A stretch of 19,535 nt of DNA from Candidatus Peregrinibacteria bacterium (GTDB lineage: Bacteria > Patescibacteriota > Gracilibacteria > UM-FILTER-43-11). This document shows, piece by piece, positions 1 to 6,156 of this stretch. The DNA is taken from positions 1-19,535 of the forward strand of contig JAUXDO010000010.1 in NCBI GenBank assembly GCA_030618315.1. Direction: 5' to 3'. The translations under genes and the position numbers were made by a program. The notes under the pieces were generated by a model. It was not told the origin of the DNA and searched no databases. It saw only the letters and a program-made list of their open reading frames with translations. Every line of letters starts with the position of its first letter. Position 1 is the stretch's first letter.

Positions 1-57
1 GAATCTGAATATAAAGAGTGCTTATTGAAAGCTGAGCGTTTACTTGATATAATCTAA
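1..57 (+). CDS. pabB: C-terminal tail of PabB/TrpE-like chorismate-utilising enzyme (partial)
   Basis: Frame 1 is open from the window edge and reads ESEYKECLLKAERLLDII followed by TAA. In the chorismate-binding family (aminodeoxychorismate synthase component I and anthranilate synthase component I) the last helix typically reads like 'D..PE.EY.E...KA.ALL.A', and this tail fits that pattern. Only 18 residues are visible, so the family match is suggestive and cannot separate PabB from TrpE. The next gene, 36 bases downstream on the same strand, is a PabC-like enzyme followed by folP, which favours PabB, the enzyme that converts chorismate to aminodeoxychorismate for p-aminobenzoate. The rest of the gene lies upstream of the window. 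Confidence 0.55.
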   Translation, partial: ESEYKECLLKAERLLDII

Positions 58-93
58 ACCTAAAAGGGCTTTAATATTTAATGGATTAAAGAC

Positions 94-873
94 ATGATAA
101 TATCTATAAACGGTAAAATTACTGATGAAAAACGGGCAAAAATGCCTGTTACTAGTGAAGCATTTCTTTTTGGATATGCTGTTTTTGAAACAATCCGCAC
201 TTATAAAGGAAAGGTTTTCCGTCTGGACGATCACTTGGCACGCCTATATATGTCTGCTGATGTAATGGGGTTTAAGCCGAAATGGACTTATAAAAAAGTT
301 TATACTGAAGTTAGTAAAGTTTTGGATAAGAGCAAATGGAATAAGTCTAAAATCAGAGTAATTCTAACAAAAGACGATTTGATTGTTATGGTAGAACAGC
401 TTAAAGAAAAGCCGTCTGCAATGTACAAAAAAGGAGTGAAATTAGTATCTTTTCATGGCAAAAGAAATGTGCCATACGCCAAAAAACTTGCAGATGCTTT
501 CTGTTATCTTGCTAAGCAGCACGCTTTATCTTGCGGAGCTTACGAGGCGCTACTTGTCGACCCAAAAACTTATGTTCGTGAATGCGCTTATGCCAATATT
601 TTCTGGGTAAATGGTACTAAAGTTTTTACTACAAATAAGGAAATTTTATTTGGAATTACGCGAGAAACAGTTGTGGAACTTGCGGAAGATTGTGAGTTTA
701 AAGGTGCAAAATACAAGTCATTACTGCGTGCTGATGAAGTTTTTATCACACAAACAACAAGCGGAATACTTCCTGTAGTAGAAATCGACGGTCAGAGAAT
801 CGGAACAGGCCGACCTGGTCCTGTCACCAAAAAATTGATGAAGAAATTCGAAAAATTAGTTCGCAGAAAATAG
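94..873 (+). CDS. pabC: Fold-type IV PLP enzyme, probable aminodeoxychorismate lyase
   Basis: This 259-residue protein belongs to the class-IV aminotransferase fold shared by aminodeoxychorismate lyase, branched-chain aminotransferases and D-amino-acid aminotransferase. The N-terminal half has the conserved FGYAVFETIRTYKG block (26-39) followed by RLDDHLARL. Lys130 sits ten residues before the AKQHA segment, where the family places its PLP Schiff-base lysine. E163 in the VRECAYANIFW block, GITR at 187-190 and the TTSGILPV loop at 221-228 complete the cofactor site. Sequence alone does not separate the lyase from aminotransferases. The PabB-like tail upstream and folP downstream point to formation of p-aminobenzoate. 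The length is normal. The start is ATG 94, preceded by AT-rich sequence without a Shine-Dalgarno. Confidence 0.8.
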   Translation: MIISINGKITDEKRAKMPVTSEAFLFGYAVFETIRTYKGKVFRLDDHLARLYMSADVMGFKPKWTYKKVYTEVSKVLDKSKWNKSKIRVILTKDDLIVMVEQLKEKPSAMYKKGVKLVSFHGKRNVPYAKKLADAFCYLAKQHALSCGAYEALLVDPKTYVRECAYANIFWVNGTKVFTTNKEILFGITRETVVELAEDCEFKGAKYKSLLRADEVFITQTTSGILPVVEIDGQRIGTGRPGPVTKKLMKKFEKLVRRK

Positions 874-890
874 ATTTAAAACTTAATTAA

Positions 891-982
891 GACTTGTAGG
901 ACTATTAGGATTTTTACGACTTGTAGGATTTTAATGAAATTACATGTATATCATCCTAATAGTCGTAATAATCTTACAAGTC
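891..982. repeat. Spacer hairpin built from repeated words between pabC and folP
   Basis: The pabC-folP spacer contains the word GACTTGTA at 891-898 and 918-925, with its complement TACAAGTC at 975-982. It also has a perfect 12-bp inverted repeat, GACTATTAGGAT at 900-911 against ATCCTAATAGTC at 953-964. Together these could form a two-tier hairpin or cruciform. No T-run directly follows it, so it is not a classic terminator. It may attenuate or stabilise mRNA between the genes, but this is inference. Confidence 0.7.
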
Positions 983-1024
983 ATAATAGTCCTAAAGTTT
1001 AGTTTTCAAGTTTTCAAATTTTCA

Positions 1025-1030
1025 TATAAT
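1025..1030 (+). promoter_or_regulatory. Candidate -10 box giving a leaderless or near-leaderless folP mRNA
   Basis: A perfect TATAAT ends eight bases before the folP ATG, so transcription from it would begin at or next to the start codon. The -35 region is poor (a TTTTCA-like run about 16 bases upstream). The same geometry recurs before the metallopeptidase gene, where TATAAT 7565-7570 lies seven bases before a GTG. AT-rich spacers create such boxes by chance, so support is moderate. Confidence 0.4.
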
Positions 1031-1038
1031 GTTAAGAC

Positions 1039-1833
1039 ATGAATTTAACAGGATCTAAAATCATGGGGATATTGAACGTTACGTCTGATTCTTTTTCAGG
1101 AGATGGGGTATACGATAATTTTGAACCACGATTATTAAAGTTAATCGAAGACGGCGCAGATATCATCGATATTGGCGCGGAATCAACCGGTCCCGGCTCA
1201 AAAGATGTATCACTCGATGAAGAAATGAATAGGGTAAAGCCAGTAATCAACTACATCTCAAAAAACAAATTAACAGATAAGGTTGAGTTTTCTATCGATA
1301 CCTACAAAGCACCTGTCGCTAAATATGCCCTTGAAAACGGTTTTAAAATCGTCAACGATGTAACCGCGATGCGCGGTGATTCTGAAATGATTGATGTATT
1401 AATCGAATATCAACCACAAATCATTCTGATGTATTCAAAAGATGACACGGCGCGTACAACATCTGAAGCAATTAAATACGATGATGTCATCGCAAGTATA
1501 AAAACATTCCTTATCGGTCGAATTGTCGAATTAGTTGATGCCGGATTTGATGAAGATAACATCATTGTTGATCCGGGAATGGGAATGTTTGTTTCCGCTG
1601 AACCAAAATACAGTTTTGAGATTATCGAAAGATTGCTCGAATTAAGACAGCTCGGATACCCAATATGCATCGGAATTTCCCGAAAATCATTTTTAGGCGC
1701 CTGCCTGCCGGACAGGCAGGGAAAAATGGAAGACAGAGAAAAACCATCGGTTGAATGGAGTTTAAAAGCTATCGAAAATGGCGCGAGTATTGTGCGAATG
1801 CATAATGTTGAGATATTAAAAAAAGCCCTTTGA
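1039..1833 (+). CDS. folP: Dihydropteroate synthase (divergent)
   Basis: This 264-residue TIM-barrel enzyme should join p-aminobenzoate to 6-hydroxymethyl-dihydropterin diphosphate, giving dihydropteroate in the cytoplasm. Recognisable motifs are IMGILNVTSDSFSGDG (8-23), DIIDIGAEST (41-50), SIDTYKAPVAKYALENG (85-101), IVNDV (104-108), IIVDPGMGMF (175-184), GISRKSFLG (212-220) and RMHNVE (253-258). Several usual residues differ: TSDSF for TPDSF, GPGS for the Arg-containing RPGA loop, LMYS for LMH, and DPGMGMF without the usual GFGK ending. A 21-bp GC-rich palindrome (1700-1720) encodes residues 221-228 in the loop after SRKS. The gene follows pabC and is cut off from the other folate genes by a block of unrecognised genes. 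The substituted pterin/pABA loops leave some doubt about activity. Confidence 0.85.
   Translation: MNLTGSKIMGILNVTSDSFSGDGVYDNFEPRLLKLIEDGADIIDIGAESTGPGSKDVSLDEEMNRVKPVINYISKNKLTDKVEFSIDTYKAPVAKYALENGFKIVNDVTAMRGDSEMIDVLIEYQPQIILMYSKDDTARTTSEAIKYDDVIASIKTFLIGRIVELVDAGFDEDNIIVDPGMGMFVSAEPKYSFEIIERLLELRQLGYPICIGISRKSFLGACLPDRQGKMEDREKPSVEWSLKAIENGASIVRMHNVEILKKAL
1700..1720. repeat. In-frame GC-rich palindrome inside folP
   Basis: Perfect 8-bp arms, CCTGCCTG at 1700-1707 and CAGGCAGG at 1713-1720, flank a CCGGA centre. The element is 21 bp, a multiple of three, and codes for part of ACLPDRQG without breaking the frame. Its GC content is far above that of the surrounding gene. Similar words (TGCCTGTCCGCCTGCCTG) occur in the spacer after ung. 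Confidence 0.85.
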
Positions 1834-1956
1834 TGAAAACCTGAAAATGTGAAAAAGAAATAGTAATCATTTTCACTTTTTCAAATTTAACAACCTCATC
1901 AAACTAATTCTATACGTTAAACTTCAAAATACTCAACATCATTCTCACTTTTTCAC

Positions 1957-2367
1957 TTAGGCAACATCTCTACGCCACCTTCGTTTCTCTTTAGATTTTC
2001 TTTTGTTTCCAAGCTGACGGTCACCACATGATGATTGTCTGATGCAATGATGTTCAATGAATTTCGCATCAATCAATTTTTTAAGTTCAACTAATTTAAT
2101 TGCATCAAATTTTCCCTGAACATCTTCACCTTCTTCGAGTAAGAACATTTCTTTTGGGACCCTATTTGTAGAATCGAAGACAGCTAATTCATCAAATTCT
2201 GCAATTCTACTGGTTTCAGCTTTCCATTCATCAAATTGATGTTGTGTGGATACAAAAGTTTGCCCTAAGCCAGAACGATAATTTCCAACAGCTTCAAACT
2301 TACGCAAATCCGATTGTGCTTTTGGTACCTGGGGGTTGTCTGCATTGTGTTTATTAATATTACTCAT
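1957..2367 (-). CDS. Unrecognised basic-tailed protein, paralogue A of a tandem pair
   Basis: I do not recognise this 136-residue protein. It has no signal peptide or membrane segment. It is clearly homologous to the next gene upstream (2394-2870). Shared blocks are AVG.YR...G.TFVSTQ.QF.EW near residues 26-48, a short EFD.L..FD stretch, P.EMFLLEEGE.VQG.FD near 70-88, and a basic C-terminus of the form DRQ.G.KRKS.E.RR.R. The central block is acidic and the tail strongly basic, which would suit binding to nucleic acid or an acidic partner, but no function can be assigned. The pair is co-directional with a 26-base gap and is probably co-transcribed from the promoter at 2901-2929. The start is ATG at 2367, preceded by AT-rich sequence with no Shine-Dalgarno. 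Confidence 0.65.
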   Translation of the reverse strand: MSNINKHNADNPQVPKAQSDLRKFEAVGNYRSGLGQTFVSTQHQFDEWKAETSRIAEFDELAVFDSTNRVPKEMFLLEEGEDVQGKFDAIKLVELKKLIDAKFIEHHCIRQSSCGDRQLGNKRKSKEKRRWRRDVA

Positions 2368-2393
2368 AAAATTTTTATTAAATGTTTATATAA

Positions 2394-2870
2394 TTATGCA
2401 GTTATAGAGTCTGCTCTATTATGTTTATCCTGTCGTAATCTTCGCATTTCTCTAGATTTTCTTTTGCTTCCAGGTTGGCGATCAGCAGATGGTCTTTTAC
2501 GAAAGTCATCATTATAAAAATCTACTTCTAAGACTCTATCAAATTCCATTCTATCTAATTTTTGCCCCTTACTCCCTTTAAAACCTTTCCTTTCTCTATC
2601 TGACTGTTCATCAAATTCCCCCTGAACATTTTCACCTTCTTCGAGTAAAAACATTTCTTCAGGAATTTCAGAATTTTTATCAAATAGTTCCAGTTTATCA
2701 AACTCAACTGTTCTATGTGTTCCAATATCCCATTCGTTAAATTGTTGTTGTGTGGATACAAAAGTTTCACCTACCCGGCCTCTATAATAGCCTACTGCAT
2801 TGAATGTCTTTTCGTCTTCAGTCATTTCTTCAAACCAAGGAGCACGATTTATATTAATCCCTTCATTCAT
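2394..2870 (-). CDS. Unrecognised basic-tailed protein, paralogue B of a tandem pair
   Basis: This 158-residue protein of unknown family is homologous to the downstream gene at 1957-2367. Conserved blocks are AVGYYRGRVGETFVSTQQQF (about 25-44), EFDKLELFD, PEEMFLLEEGENVQGEFD (about 70-87) and a basic tail DRQPGSKRKSREMRRLRQ. Relative to its partner it has an extra stretch of about 20 residues between the acidic block and the tail, rich in Lys, Asp and Arg. The DNA is also similar: both copies share runs such as GTTGTGTGGATACAAAAGTTT (19 of these contiguous), which suggests a fairly recent duplication. The gene has its own well-formed promoter at 2901-2929. No signal peptide or transmembrane helix is visible. 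Confidence 0.7.
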   Translation of the reverse strand: MNEGININRAPWFEEMTEDEKTFNAVGYYRGRVGETFVSTQQQFNEWDIGTHRTVEFDKLELFDKNSEIPEEMFLLEEGENVQGEFDEQSDRERKGFKGSKGQKLDRMEFDRVLEVDFYNDDFRKRPSADRQPGSKRKSREMRRLRQDKHNRADSITA

Positions 2871-2900
2871 AATATATAAAAGTTAAATAATTTGAAATTA

Positions 2901-2929
2901 ATCATAACATATTTATAAAATCTTGTCAA
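2901..2929 (-). promoter_or_regulatory. Sigma-70-type promoter for the paralogue pair
   Basis: On the minus strand TTGACA (2924-2929) and TATGAT (2901-2906) are separated by exactly 17 bases. Transcription would start near 2894, giving a leader of roughly 20-25 bases before the ATG at 2870. It is back to back with the plus-strand promoter at 2937-2965. Confidence 0.75.
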
Positions 2930-2936
2930 GAACAGA

Positions 2937-2965
2937 TTGACAAATCACTAAAGTTAATATAGTAT
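2937..2965 (+). promoter_or_regulatory. Divergent sigma-70-type promoter for the 193-residue gene
   Basis: TTGACA at 2937-2942 is followed after 17 bases by TAGTAT (2960-2965), with an alternative TATGAT at 2963-2968. The two divergent -35 boxes are only 7 bases apart, so a shared regulator could act on both. Confidence 0.6.
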
Positions 2966-2997
2966 GATACCGTAATAAATACCTCTCAGCCTTTTTT

Positions 2998-3579
2998 ATG
3001 AGCAACGTATATGAACTAAAAACTCAAATTCACAATAGTAGTTCAGCGATGGATGATGAGCTTAAATCATTTTTCAAGAACTGCAATCGTGATAATGCAT
3101 TAAATCTACGTAATCAATTACCGACCGATGTAACAGCTGAGCAAATCGGAGAAGAAATCAGAGTAAGAAATAAAGATGGTGTGATGTTTCAGGCAGAAAA
3201 AGATCATCAGACAATTTTATTAATACGAATAGGTGAAATAATTAATTTTATTGAGGAATATCAAAAAAGCGGAAATGCCATTGAAAAAGAGTTAATTAAT
3301 GAGGCACGTGATTTAATGTGGCTTCTTGATACAGCTCGTTATGACACCAAAAATCTTCACTCAATTATCGGAGAAATAGCATTTACAGAAGCGAAAAAGA
3401 GGGTTGAAAGTCTGAATCCACTGGAAGTTACGGATGATGAAGTTGAATATATTGAGAATTTACTAAGAAGCGCAATGGATGGAGGAGTATCTATTGACGC
3501 TGAATGGAAAAAATTCCATTTAATGGTTACTAAAAAAAGAGTGAAGAAGGTAATGGGTGAAAATATGCTCGAAAACTAG
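2998..3579 (+). CDS. Unrecognised helical cytoplasmic protein
   Basis: I do not recognise this 193-residue protein. It looks almost entirely alpha-helical and charged, with no signal peptide, membrane segment or metal motif. A long amphipathic stretch (about 70-150) contains LLIRIGEIINFIEEYQKSG and a later ELINEARDLMWLLDTARYD, consistent with helical hairpins. The C-terminus is basic (KKRVKKV). It is the only plus-strand gene within the block that separates folP from the PTPS gene, and it faces the minus-strand pair across a divergent promoter region. It starts at ATG 2998 after a run of T, with no Shine-Dalgarno. Confidence 0.65.
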   Translation: MSNVYELKTQIHNSSSAMDDELKSFFKNCNRDNALNLRNQLPTDVTAEQIGEEIRVRNKDGVMFQAEKDHQTILLIRIGEIINFIEEYQKSGNAIEKELINEARDLMWLLDTARYDTKNLHSIIGEIAFTEAKKRVESLNPLEVTDDEVEYIENLLRSAMDGGVSIDAEWKKFHLMVTKKRVKKVMGENMLEN

Positions 3580-3611
3580 GATTTTTAAAAGACTTATATT
3601 AATCCTGATTG

Positions 3612-3794
3612 TTAAAACTTAGCCTGAGGCGTTTCCTGCTCCCCCCATCTTCTGCGCTCTCCTTCAACAAGTCTTCGTATATCAATATTGGGTACAGTTG
3701 GATTAGTATCCGGATTAATGTCCGGTGTAACCGGAACAACCTGAGTATCAGGATGTCCTATTTCCCAGCGTTTTTTATCATCATCCAATCTCAT
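3612..3794 (-). CDS. Small proline/charge-rich protein of unknown function
   Basis: This 60-residue frame begins 11 bases after the stop of the co-directional gene 3806-4501 and could be the second gene of that operon. The N-terminus is charged (RLDDDKKRWEIG), the middle is Pro/Asp/Asn-rich (VVPVTPDINPDTNPTVPN) and the C-terminus is basic (RRLVEGERRRWGEQ). No family is recognised. Its length and low complexity mean it could be spurious. The tight spacing and absence of a competing frame are the arguments for it. Confidence 0.4.
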   Translation of the reverse strand: MRLDDDKKRWEIGHPDTQVVPVTPDINPDTNPTVPNIDIRRLVEGERRRWGEQETPQAKF

Positions 3795-3805
3795 AAAATA
3801 TTTGA

Positions 3806-4501
3806 TTAGTCTTTTAAATCATCATCATTATTTTCTTCAGTGCTTACCCCCGCATCTTTACATATTGCTAATATTTCTTCATCACTTTCAGCCTTAAATA
3901 TATTGTCTACAATTATTTTTATTTTTTCAACATCTTTAAATGTACCAGCAGTATTGTAAATTGCAGTCAACTTAAGTCCATTTTCAATTTCTTCAACTAC
4001 TGATAAAATTGTTGCAATTTTTTCCATTTCTGCAGCATCCGCATCCAATTTAGCCTCTTCATCCAGGGGAGGTATGATTGAATCTTTATCCCCATGTTCA
4101 CTGGCTCTCAGTTCTTCTTCACGCGATTGTTCACTCTCTGTATCTAAATCAGCCAAATCTTCAGCCAATTCATCGTTATCGGGTGTGTCATTATAATTCT
4201 GTTCTTCCAAGCCTGAAAACGGCTCACCAACTGTTTCTATGCGTGTTCGTGCACTATCTACGACAGTACCAACCCTTTTGGCCCTCTTGCCTGATGCGTT
4301 TAACAATGCAACCTGTTTTTCTAATGGAGTCATATCTCCACTGGCTTGCGTAATAAAGGGTTGTGCTGGTGAAGGCGTTATACTTTCATGCCTATTTACA
4401 ATAACTCTTGTAAAAAAGTCCGGATCAAACTTTTCATGATTTGGATCCAAACAAGGATTATATTCTTCAGGAGGTGGTATATTTGATGGTCTTTTTGGCA
4501 T
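3806..4501 (-). CDS. Unrecognised acidic protein with small helical C-terminal domain
   Basis: This 231-residue protein has no recognised family, signal peptide or membrane helix. The N-terminus is Pro-rich (KRPSNIPPPEEYNPCLDPN). A central section of about 100 residues is strongly acidic and probably disordered (DNDELAEDLADLDTESEQSR). Residues about 160-220 form a likely folded helical domain (MEKIATILSVVEEIENGLKL and IKIIVDNIFKAESDEEILAI). The end is acidic again (ENNDDDLKD). It is transcribed away from the PTPS gene, from the promoter at 4536-4563, and may be followed by the 60-residue gene. It sits in the insertion-like block splitting the folate genes. Confidence 0.65.
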   Translation of the reverse strand: MPKRPSNIPPPEEYNPCLDPNHEKFDPDFFTRVIVNRHESITPSPAQPFITQASGDMTPLEKQVALLNASGKRAKRVGTVVDSARTRIETVGEPFSGLEEQNYNDTPDNDELAEDLADLDTESEQSREEELRASEHGDKDSIIPPLDEEAKLDADAAEMEKIATILSVVEEIENGLKLTAIYNTAGTFKDVEKIKIIVDNIFKAESDEEILAICKDAGVSTEENNDDDLKD

Positions 4502-4535
4502 ATCACAAAGGGCTTAGAGGATAACTTGGTTCAAT

Positions 4536-4563
4536 ATTATATCGTAACAAGCTTGTAAGTCAA
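4536..4563 (-). promoter_or_regulatory. Sigma-70-type promoter for the acidic protein
   Basis: On the minus strand TTGACT (4558-4563) and a perfect TATAAT (4536-4541) are separated by 16 bases. Transcription would begin near 4529, leaving a leader of about 28 bases before the ATG at 4501. Confidence 0.7.
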
Positions 4564-4621
4564 GTTTTATTTTAGTAAAAAATTAGATAGAATATAACTC
4601 CCGTAAAACTCAATAATAATT

Positions 4622-4966
4622 ATGAAAATCGCCAAGGAGTTCACATTCGATTCAGCACACTTTTTAAAGGACTATCACGGTAAGTGTGAAAATATGCATG
4701 GTCATACATACCGTATGAGGGTTACTATTGAAGGCGAACCAAAAGCAAATGGTCTTATTATGGATTTTGCAGACATAAAAAAAACAGTGAATGAAAAGAT
4801 AATCGATATATGGGATCACAAACTTATTAATGATACACTTGAGCACGCATCCGTCGAAAACATGTGCATATGGGCATGGGATCAGCTTAAGTCGGAGTTA
4901 TCCGGATTAGCCGAAATTAGAATATGGGAAACGGCTGACTCATTCGCCGTCTATAATGGCTCATGA
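4622..4966 (+). CDS. PTPS/QueD-family enzyme, probable PTPS-III replacing FolB
   Basis: This 114-residue protein is a 6-pyruvoyl-tetrahydropterin synthase homologue. His13, His26 and His28 form the zinc site (FDSAHF and HGHTY). The active-site segment reads GKCENMHGH, with Cys22 followed directly by Glu23. Asp65-His66 (WDHKLIND) and Glu103 (IWET) match catalytic and pterin-binding positions. In published work on PTPS-III, enzymes in which Glu replaces or accompanies the catalytic Cys make 6-hydroxymethyl-dihydropterin from dihydroneopterin triphosphate and substitute for FolB. Here the gene stands next to folK and folE, and no queC/queE/queF is in view. I therefore infer a folate role, although QueD (queuosine) remains possible because some QueD proteins also carry Cys-Glu. 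The gene starts at ATG 4622 without a Shine-Dalgarno. Confidence 0.85.
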   Translation: MKIAKEFTFDSAHFLKDYHGKCENMHGHTYRMRVTIEGEPKANGLIMDFADIKKTVNEKIIDIWDHKLINDTLEHASVENMCIWAWDQLKSELSGLAEIRIWETADSFAVYNGS

Positions 4967-4997
4967 AAATTTTAAATTATAAATTACAAATTTTAAA

Positions 4998-5540
4998 TTG
5001 AATAAAGTTATATCTTACTTATCTCTCGGGTCCAATATTGGTGATCGCATGGATTATCTATCTGCAGCAAAGGAAAAATTAGTAAATCATCCGGAAATTG
5101 AGATGATACAAGAGTCTCAAATCTACGAAACTGAACCATGGCCACATATGTCCGAAAGGGAGCAAGTGAAGGATGAAAGGGGAAAGCCAGGGGCTGAAAC
5201 TGGTTCAAATTGGTTCCTGAATCAGGTAGTTAAAGTTGAAACAACTCTGGAGCCTGACGACCTACTTGAAGAAATTGAAAAAATGGAAACCGATCTTGGG
5301 AGAACAATGAAAAATAACCTTGGTCCGCGTGAAATTGATATAGATATTCTACTTTATAATGAGGAAATTGTGGATTTTCCACATCTTCAAATACCGCATC
5401 GCCATATTATGGATCGCCGATTTGTTTTGGAGCCATTGGTTGAGATGGAACCGTATTTAAAAGATCCCAGAACGGGGAAGATGTACAGATATATCTTGGA
5501 AAATCTTGAGGATGATTTTCAGGTAGCTCCATTTCTGTAA
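4998..5540 (+). CDS. folK: 6-hydroxymethyl-7,8-dihydropterin pyrophosphokinase (HPPK)
   Basis: HPPK moves diphosphate from ATP to 6-hydroxymethyl-dihydropterin, supplying the substrate of FolP. Family motifs are clear: YLSLGSNIGDR (7-17), IYETEP (42-47), FLNQVVKVET (73-82), LGR (100-102), GPREIDIDILLY (109-120, magnesium ligands Asp114 and Asp116), IPHRHIMDRRFVLEPL (132-147). The LSLGSN motif begins before any ATG, so the start must be the TTG at 4998, which lies in AT-rich spacer. Residues about 50-71 are an extra charged loop (SEREQVKDERGKPG) between ETEP and FLN, where the family usually has only a few residues. It lies 31 bases after the PTPS gene and 48 before folE. Confidence 0.9.
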   Translation: MNKVISYLSLGSNIGDRMDYLSAAKEKLVNHPEIEMIQESQIYETEPWPHMSEREQVKDERGKPGAETGSNWFLNQVVKVETTLEPDDLLEEIEKMETDLGRTMKNNLGPREIDIDILLYNEEIVDFPHLQIPHRHIMDRRFVLEPLVEMEPYLKDPRTGKMYRYILENLEDDFQVAPFL

Positions 5541-5588
5541 GAAGTGGAATTTTCAATTTTCAATTTACAAATAAATCACAATTTTCAA

Positions 5589-6134
5589 ATGAACAATGTC
5601 GAAAAACTCATCAGAGAACTAATAGCTCAAATTGATGACCCAAAGAGGGAGGGGCTTGTTGATACGCCTAAACGTGTCGCTAAGAGTTTTGAAAAGCTAT
5701 ATGGCGGATATAAAAAAGATCCCAAAAAACTCATAACTGTTTTTGATAATGAGGGTTATGACGAAATGATAATTGCAAGAGATATCGATTTTTACTCAAT
5801 GTGTGAACATCACATGCTACCTTTTTTAGGTAAGGTGTACATCGGCTATCTACCTGATGACAAAATTATCGGACTTTCCAAATTACCTAGAATGGTCGAA
5901 ATATTCTCACGTCGTTTGCAAAATCAAGAGCGTTTGACCAAACAAATCGCGGACACCTTAAACGAGTTATTAAAACCAAAAGGTGTTGGAGTGGTAATTA
6001 AAGCAAGTCACTTATGTATGAAGGCCAGAGGTATTGAAAAGCAGAATTGTGAAATAACTACATCATCTTTTACAGGATTATTTAGATCTAACTTAAATAC
6101 AAGAAGTGAATTTTTGAATTTAATTAGTAATTAA
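5589..6134 (+). CDS. folE: GTP cyclohydrolase I
   Basis: This 181-residue enzyme converts GTP to 7,8-dihydroneopterin triphosphate, the first pterin step. The zinc ligands are Cys72 and His75 in SMCEHH and Cys143 in KASHLCMKARG. Other family blocks are GLVDTPKRVAKSF (22-34), the VYIGYLPDDKIIGLSKLPRM stretch, FSRRLQNQERLTKQIA (106-121) and SSFTGLFRSN. The frame is open from an ATG at 5544, but those first 15 codons are the low-complexity spacer words ATTTTCAATTT. The ATG at 5589 gives the normal family N-terminus and is preferred. The gene closes the folate group and converges on the methyltransferase gene 22 bases away, with no clear terminator between them. Confidence 0.93.
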   Translation: MNNVEKLIRELIAQIDDPKREGLVDTPKRVAKSFEKLYGGYKKDPKKLITVFDNEGYDEMIIARDIDFYSMCEHHMLPFLGKVYIGYLPDDKIIGLSKLPRMVEIFSRRLQNQERLTKQIADTLNELLKPKGVGVVIKASHLCMKARGIEKQNCEITTSSFTGLFRSNLNTRSEFLNLISN

Positions 6135-6156
6135 TTTAGCGACTGAAGCAAGTAAG

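Noticed and set aside
47..52. TATAAT as a pabC promoter
   Set aside because: It lies within the last codons of the PabB-like gene, has no -35 partner that I can see, and the genes are close enough to be co-transcribed.
2314..2517. Plus-strand frame across the paralogue pair
   Set aside because: It is a shadow of two homologous minus-strand genes whose similarity is at protein level.
5544..5588. 15-codon N-terminal extension of folE
   Set aside because: The codons are low-complexity spacer words; ATG 5589 gives the usual FolE start.
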